Part shown: one piece after another, positions 14,295-22,643 of the stretch
Numbering within the stretch: the stretch's first letter is position 1
Layout: every line of letters begins with the position of its first letter
Notes under the pieces: model-generated
Told to the model about the DNA's origin: nothing
Database searches by the model: none
Seen by the model: only the letters and a program-made list of their open reading frames with translations
NCBI GenBank assembly: GCA_001773725.1
Contig: MEXP01000010.1
Span: 1 to 46,337, forward strand
Source of the DNA: Candidatus Amesbacteria bacterium RIFCSPLOWO2_01_FULL_49_25
Lineage (GTDB): Bacteria > Patescibacteriota > Microgenomatia > CAZETR01 > Amesbacteraceae
DNA length: 46,337 bases
Reading direction: 5' to 3'
Program-made: the position numbers and the translations under genes

Positions 14295-14723
14295 ATGAAA
14301 CGGGAATTTAGTGCCGGGGGGATTGTCTATAAGAAGGAGGGCGGGCAGATATGGTGGTTGGTGCGCAGACCTAAAATGAACCAAGGATATAGGGGGAATG
14401 CCGGGTGGAGTTTTCCGAAGGGTTGGGTAGACGGGGGAGAGCACTTGGAAGAAGCGGCTTTGAGGGAAGTGGGAGAAGAGGGAGGGGTTGAGGCAAGAAT
14501 TATAAAGAAACTGCCGACTTTGAAAGTATTTTTTAGAGATAAGGGAGAGACGGTGATGAAATTTATCACGTATTTTGTGATGGAGTGGGTGGGTGACCTG
14601 CCAGAAGGGCCGGGGTGGGAGACGGAAGAGGTGAGATGGGCGAACCTAGCTGATAGCTTAAAGCTTTTAGCTTATAGCAACGAAAGGGAGCTCTTGAAAA
14701 AAGCGTATGAAATGGTTAAGTAG
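14295..14723 (+). CDS. Nudix hydrolase
   Basis: The 142-residue protein carries a full Nudix box, GWVDGGEHLEEAALREVGEE followed by GG, matching G-x5-E-x7-RE-x2-EE-x-G. Nudix enzymes hydrolyse nucleoside diphosphates linked to another group, often as house-cleaning. Preceding KREFSAGGIVYKKEGGQIWWLV matches the first strands of the family (MutT/Ap4A-type). A TACAAT box ends 9 nt before the ATG. An earlier in-frame start lies in tRNA-Ser(TGA) and is rejected. An AGCTTATAGC-type repeat is inserted near the C-terminus (LADSLKLLAYSNE). The next gene overlaps the end by 17 bp. Confidence 0.9.
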   Translation: MKREFSAGGIVYKKEGGQIWWLVRRPKMNQGYRGNAGWSFPKGWVDGGEHLEEAALREVGEEGGVEARIIKKLPTLKVFFRDKGETVMKFITYFVMEWVGDLPEGPGWETEEVRWANLADSLKLLAYSNERELLKKAYEMVK

Positions 14724-16161
14724 GGGACTGTGGGTGGTGGTTTGGCTGGCATTTTTTGCAAGGGGGATGATCATGTTAGATCCGGATTTTGGGTGGCATT
14801 TGAGATTGGGGGAGATGACCGTTTCGGAAGGGTTGGCAAAAAGCGAGCCGTTTTCTTATTCCATGCCGTCTTACTATTTTGTGGATTATGAGTGGCTGAC
14901 AAATGCAGCTATTTACTGGATGTACGAATGGGCGGGTATGGCGGGGCTGGCGGCGGTATTTGCGCTGTTGGCTATGCTAGCCCTGGAGGCGGCAGTGCCG
15001 GAAAAATGGAGAGAGTACAGATGGCCGGGATTGATACTGGGATGGGCAGTATTGTGGGGACGGAGCGGAGTAAGGCCGCAGGTGCTGAGTTGGGTACTTT
15101 TGGCGGTAGTGGTACGGATGCTGGATAGACAGAATTGGAAAAGATGGCGGTGGGCTTTTGGGATACTTATGGCGGTGTGGGCGAATTTGCATGGGAGCTG
15201 GCCGGTGGGGTTGGCGGCGGCGGCGGTTGTAATTGGCTGGAGATGGCTGGAGGCAAGAAAGATCGAATTTGAGGATATAGCGGCGGGGGGTTTGGGGGCA
15301 CTGGCGGTTTTGGTTAACCCGTACGGTTGGAAATTGGCTTATGAAGTGGGGAGGCAGATGATTTGGGGGGGGAAGCTGATGCGGATAGGAATACAAGAAT
15401 GGCTGCCGTGGTATACGAGTGTGGAGCTGGCATTTTGGATGCTTTTGGTGCTGGCGATGGCGTTGGGGTGGAGATATAGGAGGGCGATTGGCAGAGAGTG
15501 GTGGGCGGTGGCGGCGTTTTTGGCGTGGGCGGGAACGGCCTCTTTGCGGAACATGGCCTTATTTGCAGTGATGGGGGTACCTCTGGCGGCGGAGGGGGTG
15601 GGGAGGCTGAGGGCGGAGTCTGATGGAAAAAGGTTTGGAGTGGTGTATAGGCTTTTGGCGGGGCTGGCGGGAGTCCTTTTGGGAGTAGAGGTAGCGCTTT
15701 TTGGGATAGAGTATATGCTGACGGGAGAAAGGGGTTATTATCCGGTGAGGACGGTGGAGTATTTGCGGACGCTAGATTACCGGGGCAACTTGTTTTCTAA
15801 CTATGGCTGGGGAGGGTATTTGATTTGGAAATACCCTGAGAAAAAGGTGTACATCGACGGGCGGATGTCTAATTTTGTGGGGGACGAGAAACCTGGGGAA
15901 ACGGGCTATGTGTTTAGGGAGTACTTGGGTATCGGGGAGGACGAGATTACCCTGGGTGAGATATTTAATAAATATGACGTCGAAGTGGTTTTGTGGCCGC
16001 GGAAAAAGCCGGGTCGAATGGTGTGGAATATTAAGCTGCCGGCAGTGTTTGGGGGCCGTGATGAAAAGATCAAGGATTTTTGGGAGGAAATGGATAATTT
16101 GGGGTGGGACAAAATATATGAGGACGAGACGGCAGTTGTGTATAGAAGACCGTCAGGGTGA
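14707..16161 (+). CDS. Polytopic membrane protein, GT-C-like
   Basis: The 484 residues have about 10 helices plus a C-terminal soluble part. The first loop holds MIMLDPDFGWHLRLGEM and EPFSYSMPSYYFVDYEWLT. These are features of a common bacterial membrane family in which an acidic DxxWHL motif sits in the first external loop, as in GT-C transferases. After the last helix it reads LFSNYGWGGYLIWKYPEKKV and YIDGRMSNF, also typical of that family. It is translationally coupled to the Nudix gene by overlap. The substrate is unknown. Confidence 0.6.
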   Translation: MKWLSRGLWVVVWLAFFARGMIMLDPDFGWHLRLGEMTVSEGLAKSEPFSYSMPSYYFVDYEWLTNAAIYWMYEWAGMAGLAAVFALLAMLALEAAVPEKWREYRWPGLILGWAVLWGRSGVRPQVLSWVLLAVVVRMLDRQNWKRWRWAFGILMAVWANLHGSWPVGLAAAAVVIGWRWLEARKIEFEDIAAGGLGALAVLVNPYGWKLAYEVGRQMIWGGKLMRIGIQEWLPWYTSVELAFWMLLVLAMALGWRYRRAIGREWWAVAAFLAWAGTASLRNMALFAVMGVPLAAEGVGRLRAESDGKRFGVVYRLLAGLAGVLLGVEVALFGIEYMLTGERGYYPVRTVEYLRTLDYRGNLFSNYGWGGYLIWKYPEKKVYIDGRMSNFVGDEKPGETGYVFREYLGIGEDEITLGEIFNKYDVEVVLWPRKKPGRMVWNIKLPAVFGGRDEKIKDFWEEMDNLGWDKIYEDETAVVYRRPSG

Positions 16162-16866
16162 TTTTTGGCACTTGAGGACGTAGCGCAGGGGGAGAAGATC
16201 GAAGGGGATGCCTTTGACGGCTGATATTTTCCAGTAAGGCGAAGAATCTTTTTGGAATGATACCAGGTCATAGGAGCGCAGGTGCCATTCTTCGGTCATG
16301 TCCGGAGGGATGTTGGGGAAAAAGAGGTGAAATAAGCGGAAGCGGATGAGGATTTTTTTGATGGAGTTGATGAGGGGTTCGTTGGGGAAGGTGATGACCA
16401 GGAAGCCGGCTGGCTTGAGGACGCGGCGGAGTTCTTTGAGGAGATTGGCAGGAGAATAGACGTGCTCGATGACTTCGGAACACTCGATTTTATCGAAGTA
16501 GTTGGAGGGGATGGGGAGGCGTTCGAGATCGGCTATGAGAAACTTTTTGCGATGTAGATTTGTAGAGGCGATTTTGGCGCGGGTAATGGCCTCGCGGGAG
16601 ATATCCACCAGGGTGATGAGTCCGGTGGGAATGAAATTTTCGACGTAGCCTTCGCCGCAACCGGCGGCTAATATGCGATCTGATGGGGAGAGGGGGGCGA
16701 GAAGTTTGATGATAGCTTGGACCCGTTTTCTTTCCACGAAGCGAATAAAAGGATTGGAGTGATGATAGACCCGTTCGTTGTTGTAGCGGATGAACATCAC
16801 TTCGTTCCAGGCGCGGAATTTATTTTTTGGGATGCGGGGGTAAAAGGGGAATGGCTGGCTAGACAC
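16153..16866 (-). CDS. Class I SAM-dependent methyltransferase
   Basis: The start is taken as GTG at 16866 because TATAAT lies 6 nt upstream and longer frames run into the tRNA-Ser gene. The 237-residue product has RILAAGCGEGYVENFIP (motif I, though AAGCGEG replaces the usual DVGCGxG), ITLVDISREAITRAK (motif II region), FLIADLERLPIPSNYFDKIE and EVIEHVYSPANLLKELRRVL (post-I motifs), then GFLVITFPNE. This is a Methyltransferase_11-type fold, usually modifying small molecules, lipids or sugars. It overlaps the convergent upstream gene by 9 bp. Confidence 0.85.
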   Translation of the reverse strand: MSSQPFPFYPRIPKNKFRAWNEVMFIRYNNERVYHHSNPFIRFVERKRVQAIIKLLAPLSPSDRILAAGCGEGYVENFIPTGLITLVDISREAITRAKIASTNLHRKKFLIADLERLPIPSNYFDKIECSEVIEHVYSPANLLKELRRVLKPAGFLVITFPNEPLINSIKKILIRFRLFHLFFPNIPPDMTEEWHLRSYDLVSFQKDSSPYWKISAVKGIPFDLLPLRYVLKCQKSP

Positions 16867-16872
16867 TGGCTG

Positions 16873-16878
16873 ATTATA
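16873..16878 (-). promoter_or_regulatory. -10 element TATAAT, leaderless GTG
   Basis: TATAAT on the minus strand ends 6 nt before GTG 16866. It lies between the methyltransferase and the divergent tRNA-Ser(GGA). Confidence 0.6.
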
Positions 16879-16899
16879 CAGTGATAAAATGCATTTCGG

Positions 16900-16986
16900 G
16901 GAAGGGTGCGAGAGCGGTTTAATCGGCACGCTTGGAGAGCGTGTGTGGGCGAAAGCTCACCGGGGGTTCGAATCCCCCCCCTTCCG
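16900..16986 (+). tRNA. tRNA-Ser(GGA)
   Basis: The acceptor GGAAGGG/CCCTTCC, anticodon stem CACGC/GCGTG with loop TTGGAGA, and long variable arm (GTGGGCGAAAGCTCAC) give Ser with anticodon GGA. Discriminator G, no encoded CCA. With the three others on the minus strand it completes the Ser isoacceptor set. Confidence 0.97.
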
Positions 16987-16989
16987 CCG

Positions 16990-18063
16990 GTGCAATATCT
17001 GGCAAAAGCTGCTATTTGGATTTGGATCTTGGTATTGGGATATTTTGTGTGGAATGGGGTGACCACTGAGCCGTGGGAGGGGGATAGTTTGGCGTATCAC
17101 ATTCCGATTGCTAGAAATATATTGGAGGGGAAGTGGGGACAATTTGATAATTTGCTGGAATATTATCCCGCGGCGGGCGAGATGATTTTGGCCGGATTTA
17201 TAAGGTTGGGAATCCCCTTGAACTTATATAACGTGGCGGGGTGGGTGGTGTTATTTCTGGTTTGCCGACGGTTGGGCGGGAATTTGTTTGCGGCGGCGGT
17301 GTGTTTGTGGCCGAGCGTGGTCCGGTTGATACCGACGCAGACTGTGGATATTTGGCTGGCAGTATTTTGGGCGGGGAGTTTTTTGATGTTGGAGAGAAAA
17401 AATTGGGTGGGGGCGGGAGTGGTGTTGGGACTTTTGATGGGGGTGAAGTATTCGGGAGTAGGGTATGCTGGGGTGTTGATAGCGGCGGCACTGGTTTTTG
17501 GGAAAATAGATTTTAGAAAGTTATTGGTAGTTATTGGGGTGATGGTTTTGGTGGGGGGATTTTGGTATGCGAGAAATTATTGGGAAACGGGTCTTCCGTT
17601 TTATCCAGCGGGAGACTCGGCCTTTAAAATGACGGAGAAGAGATCGTGGATGATTGTGACAAATTATCCGGCTAGGTTTGTGGAGGCCATAATATCGGAA
17701 TACTTGTTGTGGCCACTGGTCGGACTACTGGTGGTAGTCCGAAATTTTATTTTCAATTCAAAAATAAACAGACTGCTTTTTTTGGCCGGAGGAAACTTTC
17801 TGGTGTATTTGTTTGTTCCGGCGGGGGTAGAGAATATCGTTTCTGATTTGCGATATATATTCCCGGTGATGATCCCCTTGACTTGGGCGGTGTTTGAGTG
17901 GGCAAGAGAGAGGGGGGGGCAAGAAAAGTTGGGAATGTTGGCGGTACTGGCGATGGCGGTGGAGATGACGCAGCTGGATTTTAGACCGAAGTTATTTGTG
18001 ATAGTTTTGATGACAGCGGCCGTATGGCTTTTTGGCTTAAAAAGATTATTTCGGTGGGTGTAG
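16990..18063 (+). CDS. Polytopic membrane protein, GT-C-like
   Basis: An open frame begins inside the tRNA. The first start outside it is GTG 16990, giving 357 residues with about 9 helices. The first loop contains TTEPWEGDSLAYHIPIARNI, an acidic loop motif followed by HIP as in GT-C/GT39-type enzymes. Later it reads KYSGVGYAGVLIAAAL and YARNYWETGLPFYP, common to this class. It is transcribed with the tRNA just upstream and overlaps the next gene by 40 bp. Probably envelope glycosylation or glycan export. Confidence 0.55.
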   Translation: MQYLAKAAIWIWILVLGYFVWNGVTTEPWEGDSLAYHIPIARNILEGKWGQFDNLLEYYPAAGEMILAGFIRLGIPLNLYNVAGWVVLFLVCRRLGGNLFAAAVCLWPSVVRLIPTQTVDIWLAVFWAGSFLMLERKNWVGAGVVLGLLMGVKYSGVGYAGVLIAAALVFGKIDFRKLLVVIGVMVLVGGFWYARNYWETGLPFYPAGDSAFKMTEKRSWMIVTNYPARFVEAIISEYLLWPLVGLLVVVRNFIFNSKINRLLFLAGGNFLVYLFVPAGVENIVSDLRYIFPVMIPLTWAVFEWARERGGQEKLGMLAVLAMAVEMTQLDFRPKLFVIVLMTAAVWLFGLKRLFRWV

Positions 18064-19601
18064 TTTTGGGGGTGGCGGTGTGGAGTGTGTGGCCGGTGAT
18101 AGTTAATCCGAGTCGGGTGGCGGACTTTGGAAGTGACGGATGGTTTATTAACTGGGTTATTAACCGGCAGGTTAAAATTATTACGGGTTGTATTCGGATT
18201 CCTGGAGAGTGTAAAAACACGCTTTTCCAAGGGAATATTTATTACCCAAATAGAGATGTTTTGGCCTATTCAGACTTACATGGGCTGGATGCGATCGAGG
18301 GAATTATCCCTGTCATTTTGAGTAAAAATCCGGGTGTGGCGTCGGGGTGGGCGATGGCTTTGGGACAGATTGCGACGATGATAATAATCTATAAAATTTG
18401 GGTGGAATTTTTCGGAAATAAATGGGGCGCGACTGTAGGGGCCGTGGCGTTTGGGTTGTCGCAAATCCGGTGGGAATATCAGGTGCATTTGCACACCTGG
18501 ACGATGCAATGGTGGTTAGTGGGTCTGTGGTTTATGTTTAGTTGGTTGAAGGGGGGTAGATGGTGGAAAGGGTTGATGGGTGCGGTGTTGTTGGGATTAC
18601 AAGCATGGGAGTCAATTTTACCTGTTTATTTTGCCGCCACCGTGGTAGCGATATATGTAATTTTAAATTTTAAACCCGCCTATCGGACGGGCAGGTCTTT
18701 AATTTTAAATAAACATGTTGTTCTTAATTTTTTAGTTTTTATTTTTGTTGCGGGGGGGGTGATGTGGCCGGTGGTGGGAGTGTATTCACGGGTGGCCAGA
18801 GAAAACGGATTTGTGAGGACGATTCGGGACGCGGCGAATGGGGGGATGAGCGTGGATGATTTGTGGGGGAAGTTTTATAGTCCGGGGCTTTTCGTTTTGT
18901 TTGGAGTGGCGTTACTCAAATTGATAATACCTCACTCTAATCCCTCTCCTAAATTCTCACCTGCGGATCGCGGCTTCGCCGTAGGAGAGGGAAATTATAG
19001 ATGGCTGCTAGCGGTAGTGGTTGTGGGGTTGGTGATGGCGATGGGGCCGGTACTTAAATGGCAGGGGAGGACGGTGAAGATTGCCGGAAAGTATCCGGTG
19101 CCGCTGCCGTACGCGGCGGCTTATTATGTGGTACCGGGCTGGGGAGCCTTTCGGACGCCATCGAGATGGATATGGCTGGCGGGGTGGGCGGGGAGCGGGA
19201 TTGTCGCTCTCGCGCTGAGTAGGTACCAAGCGAGAAATATTTTTGGAGTGTTGGGGGCGCTGGTAGTGGCTGTAATTGGAGGGACACATTTGACGAAGTA
19301 TGTAAATTTGCCGGGGGAAAAAGATTTGCCGAAAGTTTACCGATGGCTGACTACCCGGCCTGAACGAGTAATAGGGGAACTGCCTGTGGGGGGAGATGAG
19401 AGGGAGTCGGTGAGAATGTATTACAGCTGGTGGCATGGGAAAGATTTGGTAGGAGGGTTGACGGGATTTGCTCCAATAACTCGGGGGAGACCTGAGTTGA
19501 TTGTGATGCACAAGTTGGAGTGTGCAAGTGGCGGGTGCGGGGAAATTGCGGGTAGAATGATTTATGAAGATGAAGAGAGTGCTGTTTATAGGTTTTGGTA
19601 G
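18024..19601 (+). CDS. Polytopic membrane protein with repeat insertions
   Basis: The 525 residues include about 10 helices and a soluble C-terminus. FGSDGWFINWVINRQ in the first loop and YYPNRDVLAYSDLHGLDAIE suggest a GT-C-like or YfhO-like membrane protein. Two repeat modules are inserted in frame: CCCGCCTATCGGACGGGC (18678-18695, giving KPAYRTG) and a stem-loop at 18942-18991 giving NPSPKFSPADRGFAVGEG. Both fall in loops between helices, so the product may still fold. Function unknown. Confidence 0.55.
   Translation: MAFWLKKIISVGVVLGVAVWSVWPVIVNPSRVADFGSDGWFINWVINRQVKIITGCIRIPGECKNTLFQGNIYYPNRDVLAYSDLHGLDAIEGIIPVILSKNPGVASGWAMALGQIATMIIIYKIWVEFFGNKWGATVGAVAFGLSQIRWEYQVHLHTWTMQWWLVGLWFMFSWLKGGRWWKGLMGAVLLGLQAWESILPVYFAATVVAIYVILNFKPAYRTGRSLILNKHVVLNFLVFIFVAGGVMWPVVGVYSRVARENGFVRTIRDAANGGMSVDDLWGKFYSPGLFVLFGVALLKLIIPHSNPSPKFSPADRGFAVGEGNYRWLLAVVVVGLVMAMGPVLKWQGRTVKIAGKYPVPLPYAAAYYVVPGWGAFRTPSRWIWLAGWAGSGIVALALSRYQARNIFGVLGALVVAVIGGTHLTKYVNLPGEKDLPKVYRWLTTRPERVIGELPVGGDERESVRMYYSWWHGKDLVGGLTGFAPITRGRPELIVMHKLECASGGCGEIAGRMIYEDEESAVYRFW
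18942..18991. repeat. Stem-loop repeat inserted in a coding region
   Basis: CCCTCTCCTA at 18942-18951 pairs exactly with TAGGAGAGGG at 18982-18991, with an inner CGGC-TTCG-CCG hairpin. It keeps the reading frame. The stem resembles the intergenic palindrome at 8958-8983. Confidence 0.7.
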
Positions 19602-20961
19602 TTTGGGGTTGTTTGTTGGTATAGCTGGTATGTGCGGGTGGAGCGGGGCAAGAGTATTCAGGCGGATCATGAATAATGAGTTGCGAGTTATGAACGGGGA
19701 TTTCAAGCTGTTTAAGTGGTGCATATCTGGCGTGCCCGTGATTGGTGATATTGAGAACTTAATAAATGGCAAGACGTATTATGTGCTTCTGCAGAATAAT
19801 TATGAATTGCGGGCGACGGGGGGGTTTATGGGAAGCTACGCTAAGATTAGTACTGAGCGGGGAATAAAGGAGATAAAAATCCAGGACATTTACGTGCCAG
19901 ATGGACAGATTGCGGGACATGTGGAGCCGCCGTATCCAATACAAGAGGCTTTCAGGATTGGTAATTGGTGGCTGAGGGATAGTAACTGGGATCCAGATTT
20001 TGCCTCGGCGGCGGCGACGGTGGCCTGGTTTTTGGACCAAGGGGGAGAACCGTCTGCCGACGGAGTAGTGGCAGTTAATCAGTTGGTAGTTTTGCAGTTA
20101 TTAAAGGTATTGGGGCCGATCGAGGTGAAGGATTATGGAAAAACTGTGACTGAACAAAATTTTTACTCACTAGCTCAAACAAATGCTGAATGGGGATGGT
20201 TTCCGGGATCGAGCGGGAAGAGGGATTTTTTGGGCGCAGTGAGTAAGGAGATGATAGAGAAGGTTAAGAAAATTAACCTAATTGGTCTAATTAACCTAAT
20301 TGATCTAATGAATGAGCAACTGCGAAGGAAACAAGTCTTGGTGTGGATGAGAGACGGGCAGCTAGAAACTGCGATTGGGCGTTTAGGGTGGGGAGGGAGG
20401 TTGGAAGACGAATGGGATAAAAATAGCGACTATATGTATATCGTGGAGAGCAACTTGGGGGCGAATAAGGCGAACTGTTGTGTGACAAGATTGATTGACC
20501 AGGAAGTGAGTGGCGGGGATGAGAAAGTGACGGTGACTTGGAAAAACGGCGGAGACTATAGGCATCCGCTGCCGCCGGTGTTTTGGGGCGGAGATTATCG
20601 GAATTATGTGCGGGTGGTAATTCCTTCCAGTCACAATGTTAAAGCCGTCAAGATGGGGGACCGGGTACTGCGAAAAGCAGGGCCGGAAGATTTTGCGACG
20701 GCAAATTCTTTAAGGCAGTCGATGACTGACGATATGTATGTAGTGGAACCCAGAGGCGAATTGCAAATAATCGGATTTTGGGTGATTGTGTCGGTGGGCG
20801 AGAAGGTAAGGGCGGAAATAGAGTATAAGAGTGTAAGAGCGGGAGAGTATAAGATTCTGGTGAAGCGTCAGCCGGGGATAGAAGGGTTTGATTATAAGTT
20901 GACGGTGGATGATAAAGTGAAGGTGGATGAATTTGTGGATCAAGATATATGGATCAAGTAG
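19564..20961 (+). CDS. DUF4012-type protein
   Basis: The 465-residue protein has an N-terminal membrane helix (FIGFGSLGLFVGIAGMCGW). The central domain reads YYVLLQNNYELRATGGFMGSY, then IKIQDIYVPDGQIAGHVEPP and DFASAAATVAWFLDQGG, characteristic of DUF4012, a domain widespread in Gram-positives and Patescibacteria. Some related proteins are linked to LytR-CpsA-Psr-type cell-wall proteins, which would suit the surrounding GT-C genes. A repeated AATTAACCTAATT tract (20270-20312, giving KINLIGLINLIDLMN) is inserted in frame. The next gene, dnaG, starts 13 nt before its stop. Confidence 0.8.
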   Translation: MKMKRVLFIGFGSLGLFVGIAGMCGWSGARVFRRIMNNELRVMNGDFKLFKWCISGVPVIGDIENLINGKTYYVLLQNNYELRATGGFMGSYAKISTERGIKEIKIQDIYVPDGQIAGHVEPPYPIQEAFRIGNWWLRDSNWDPDFASAAATVAWFLDQGGEPSADGVVAVNQLVVLQLLKVLGPIEVKDYGKTVTEQNFYSLAQTNAEWGWFPGSSGKRDFLGAVSKEMIEKVKKINLIGLINLIDLMNEQLRRKQVLVWMRDGQLETAIGRLGWGGRLEDEWDKNSDYMYIVESNLGANKANCCVTRLIDQEVSGGDEKVTVTWKNGGDYRHPLPPVFWGGDYRNYVRVVIPSSHNVKAVKMGDRVLRKAGPEDFATANSLRQSMTDDMYVVEPRGELQIIGFWVIVSVGEKVRAEIEYKSVRAGEYKILVKRQPGIEGFDYKLTVDDKVKVDEFVDQDIWIK

Positions 20962-22601
20962 AAGAGGTAAAAAATAAGGTCGATATCGTGGAGATAGTTT
21001 CGGAACATGTGATGTTGAAGAAGGCGGGGAGAAATTATAAGGGGTTGTGTCCGTTCCATGGGGAAAAAACGCCATCATTTATGGTCAACCCGGAGCTGCA
21101 AATTTATAAGTGTTTCGGATGCGGGGAGGGGGGCGACGTATATAGTTTTTTGCAAAAGATCGAGGGCATGGAGTTTGGGGAGGCGCTTTTGACTTTGGCG
21201 GGCAGGGCGGGAGTAACCCTGACGTCATATCGACCCAGCCAGGGGGAGGAGATAAGAAATAAGCTAATTGAAATTAATACCTTGGCGGCCGAAGCGTACC
21301 ATTACTTATTGATGAAACATAAGGCGGGGAGGAAAGCTTTGGAGTATTTACGGGGGAGAGGAATAAACAAAGACTCTCTGGAGACCTTCAGATTGGGGTA
21401 CGCGCCCGAAGAATGGGAGTTTTTGGTGAAATATTTGACTAAAAAAAAAGATTTTAAGATGGATGATTTGAGGAGAGCCGGGCTCGTAGTGGAAGGGAGA
21501 AATTATGACAGGTTTAGGAACAGAATAATGTTCCCTTTGGCAGACGGGCGGGGAAGGATATTTGGTTTTGCGGGTAGACAAATGCCTGGCGCAGATGAGA
21601 AGGCGGGAGGAAAGTACGTGAATACGCCGGAGACGGAGATTTATCGCAAGAGTGAGCTGTTGTATGGGCTGGACTCGGCCAGAAGCGAAATAAAAAAAGA
21701 GGGGTGGGCGGTGGCGGTTGAGGGACAGATGGACCTGATTCCCAGTTGGCAGGCGGGGGTAAGAAATGTGGTGGGGATCGGGGGAACGGCGCTGACCGAG
21801 AGGCAGGTGGAGGTGCTGCGGAGGCTGACTGATACATTGGTTTTGGCTCTGGACACCGATTTTGCCGGAGATGCGGCCGCAAGAAGGGGGATAGAGGTGG
21901 CGGATAAGGCGGGGTTTATCATAAAAATGGTGAAATTGAGGGGAGTGAAAGACCCGGGGGAGATGGCGACCGCGAACCCGGAGGAGTGGAAGAAGGCGGT
22001 GGGAGAGGCGATACCGGTGTACGACTTTTATATTGAATCGGCGGTGGAAAGATTTGGTCTGAGGGTGGAAGGCAAGAAGAAAATCGGGCAGGAACTGCTG
22101 CCGATTTGGGTCAAGATCAGTGACGAGATTGTAAAAGCGCATTACATCAAGAAACTGGCGGAGGTATTGGGGGTGGGTGAGGAAGATGTGAGGAAACAGA
22201 TGGAAAAGACTTCTAATTCCAAATTTCCAGATTCTAATCAATTGCCAATTGAGCAAGCGAAAAAGACACGACGCGAGGTGGTGGAGGAGTACTTGGTAGG
22301 GCTGGCGGTGAACGCGAAGGCTTTTGATAAATTGAGGGAGGCGGCGAAGTGGTTTAAGACGGAGTTTTGGAAAAGAGTGGCGGCTGAATTGGAGGAGAAA
22401 AAGGACGTGAGAAAGCTGCCGGCGGAGTTGAGGAGCCGGATAGAGGGGTTGGTGTTTTTGGAAGACGAGTGGTCGGAAAAAGAGTGGATGCGGGCGATGG
22501 ATGAACTGGAGGAAGTGGCAATTAGAGAGCAGATTGGGGCGGAGGAGGGGGACGTGATGGTGTTGACAAAGAGATTGGCGGAGTTGACGAAGGATAAATA
22601 G
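20949..22601 (+). CDS. dnaG: DNA primase DnaG
   Basis: The primase makes RNA primers for replication. The 550-residue sequence shows the N-terminal CHC2 zinc finger (CPFHGEKTPSF and CFGCGEGGDVY), then the catalytic core with EEWEFLVKYL, RIMFPLADGRGRIFGFAGR and KYVNTPETEIYRKSELLYGL. The TOPRIM motif is WAVAVEGQMDLI, followed by GGTALTERQVEVL and VLALDTDFAGDAA. The C-terminal helicase-binding part is short and divergent. An AT-rich tract (22210-22260, giving TSNSKFPDSNQLPIEQA) is inserted in the linker before the C-terminal domain. It overlaps the upstream gene by 13 bp, and rpoD follows. Confidence 0.97.
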   Translation: MDQVEEVKNKVDIVEIVSEHVMLKKAGRNYKGLCPFHGEKTPSFMVNPELQIYKCFGCGEGGDVYSFLQKIEGMEFGEALLTLAGRAGVTLTSYRPSQGEEIRNKLIEINTLAAEAYHYLLMKHKAGRKALEYLRGRGINKDSLETFRLGYAPEEWEFLVKYLTKKKDFKMDDLRRAGLVVEGRNYDRFRNRIMFPLADGRGRIFGFAGRQMPGADEKAGGKYVNTPETEIYRKSELLYGLDSARSEIKKEGWAVAVEGQMDLIPSWQAGVRNVVGIGGTALTERQVEVLRRLTDTLVLALDTDFAGDAAARRGIEVADKAGFIIKMVKLRGVKDPGEMATANPEEWKKAVGEAIPVYDFYIESAVERFGLRVEGKKKIGQELLPIWVKISDEIVKAHYIKKLAEVLGVGEEDVRKQMEKTSNSKFPDSNQLPIEQAKKTRREVVEEYLVGLAVNAKAFDKLREAAKWFKTEFWKRVAAELEEKKDVRKLPAELRSRIEGLVFLEDEWSEKEWMRAMDELEEVAIREQIGAEEGDVMVLTKRLAELTKDK

Positions 22602-22604
22602 AAG

Positions 22605-22610
22605 CGTATA
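22605..22610 (+). promoter_or_regulatory. Possible -10 box TATAGT before rpoD
   Basis: TATAGT lies 33 nt before the rpoD ATG. A transcript from it would contain GAGGG at 22629-22633, about 10 nt before the ATG, as a ribosome-binding site. No clear -35 box was seen. Confidence 0.35.
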
Positions 22611-22643
22611 GTTAGGTTAGATTTGACAGAGGGCTCTTTTTTT

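Noticed and set aside
21348-22256. A 302-residue minus-strand frame within dnaG
   Set aside because: DnaG motifs are clear on the plus strand; the shadow has low-complexity His/Arg/Pro composition.
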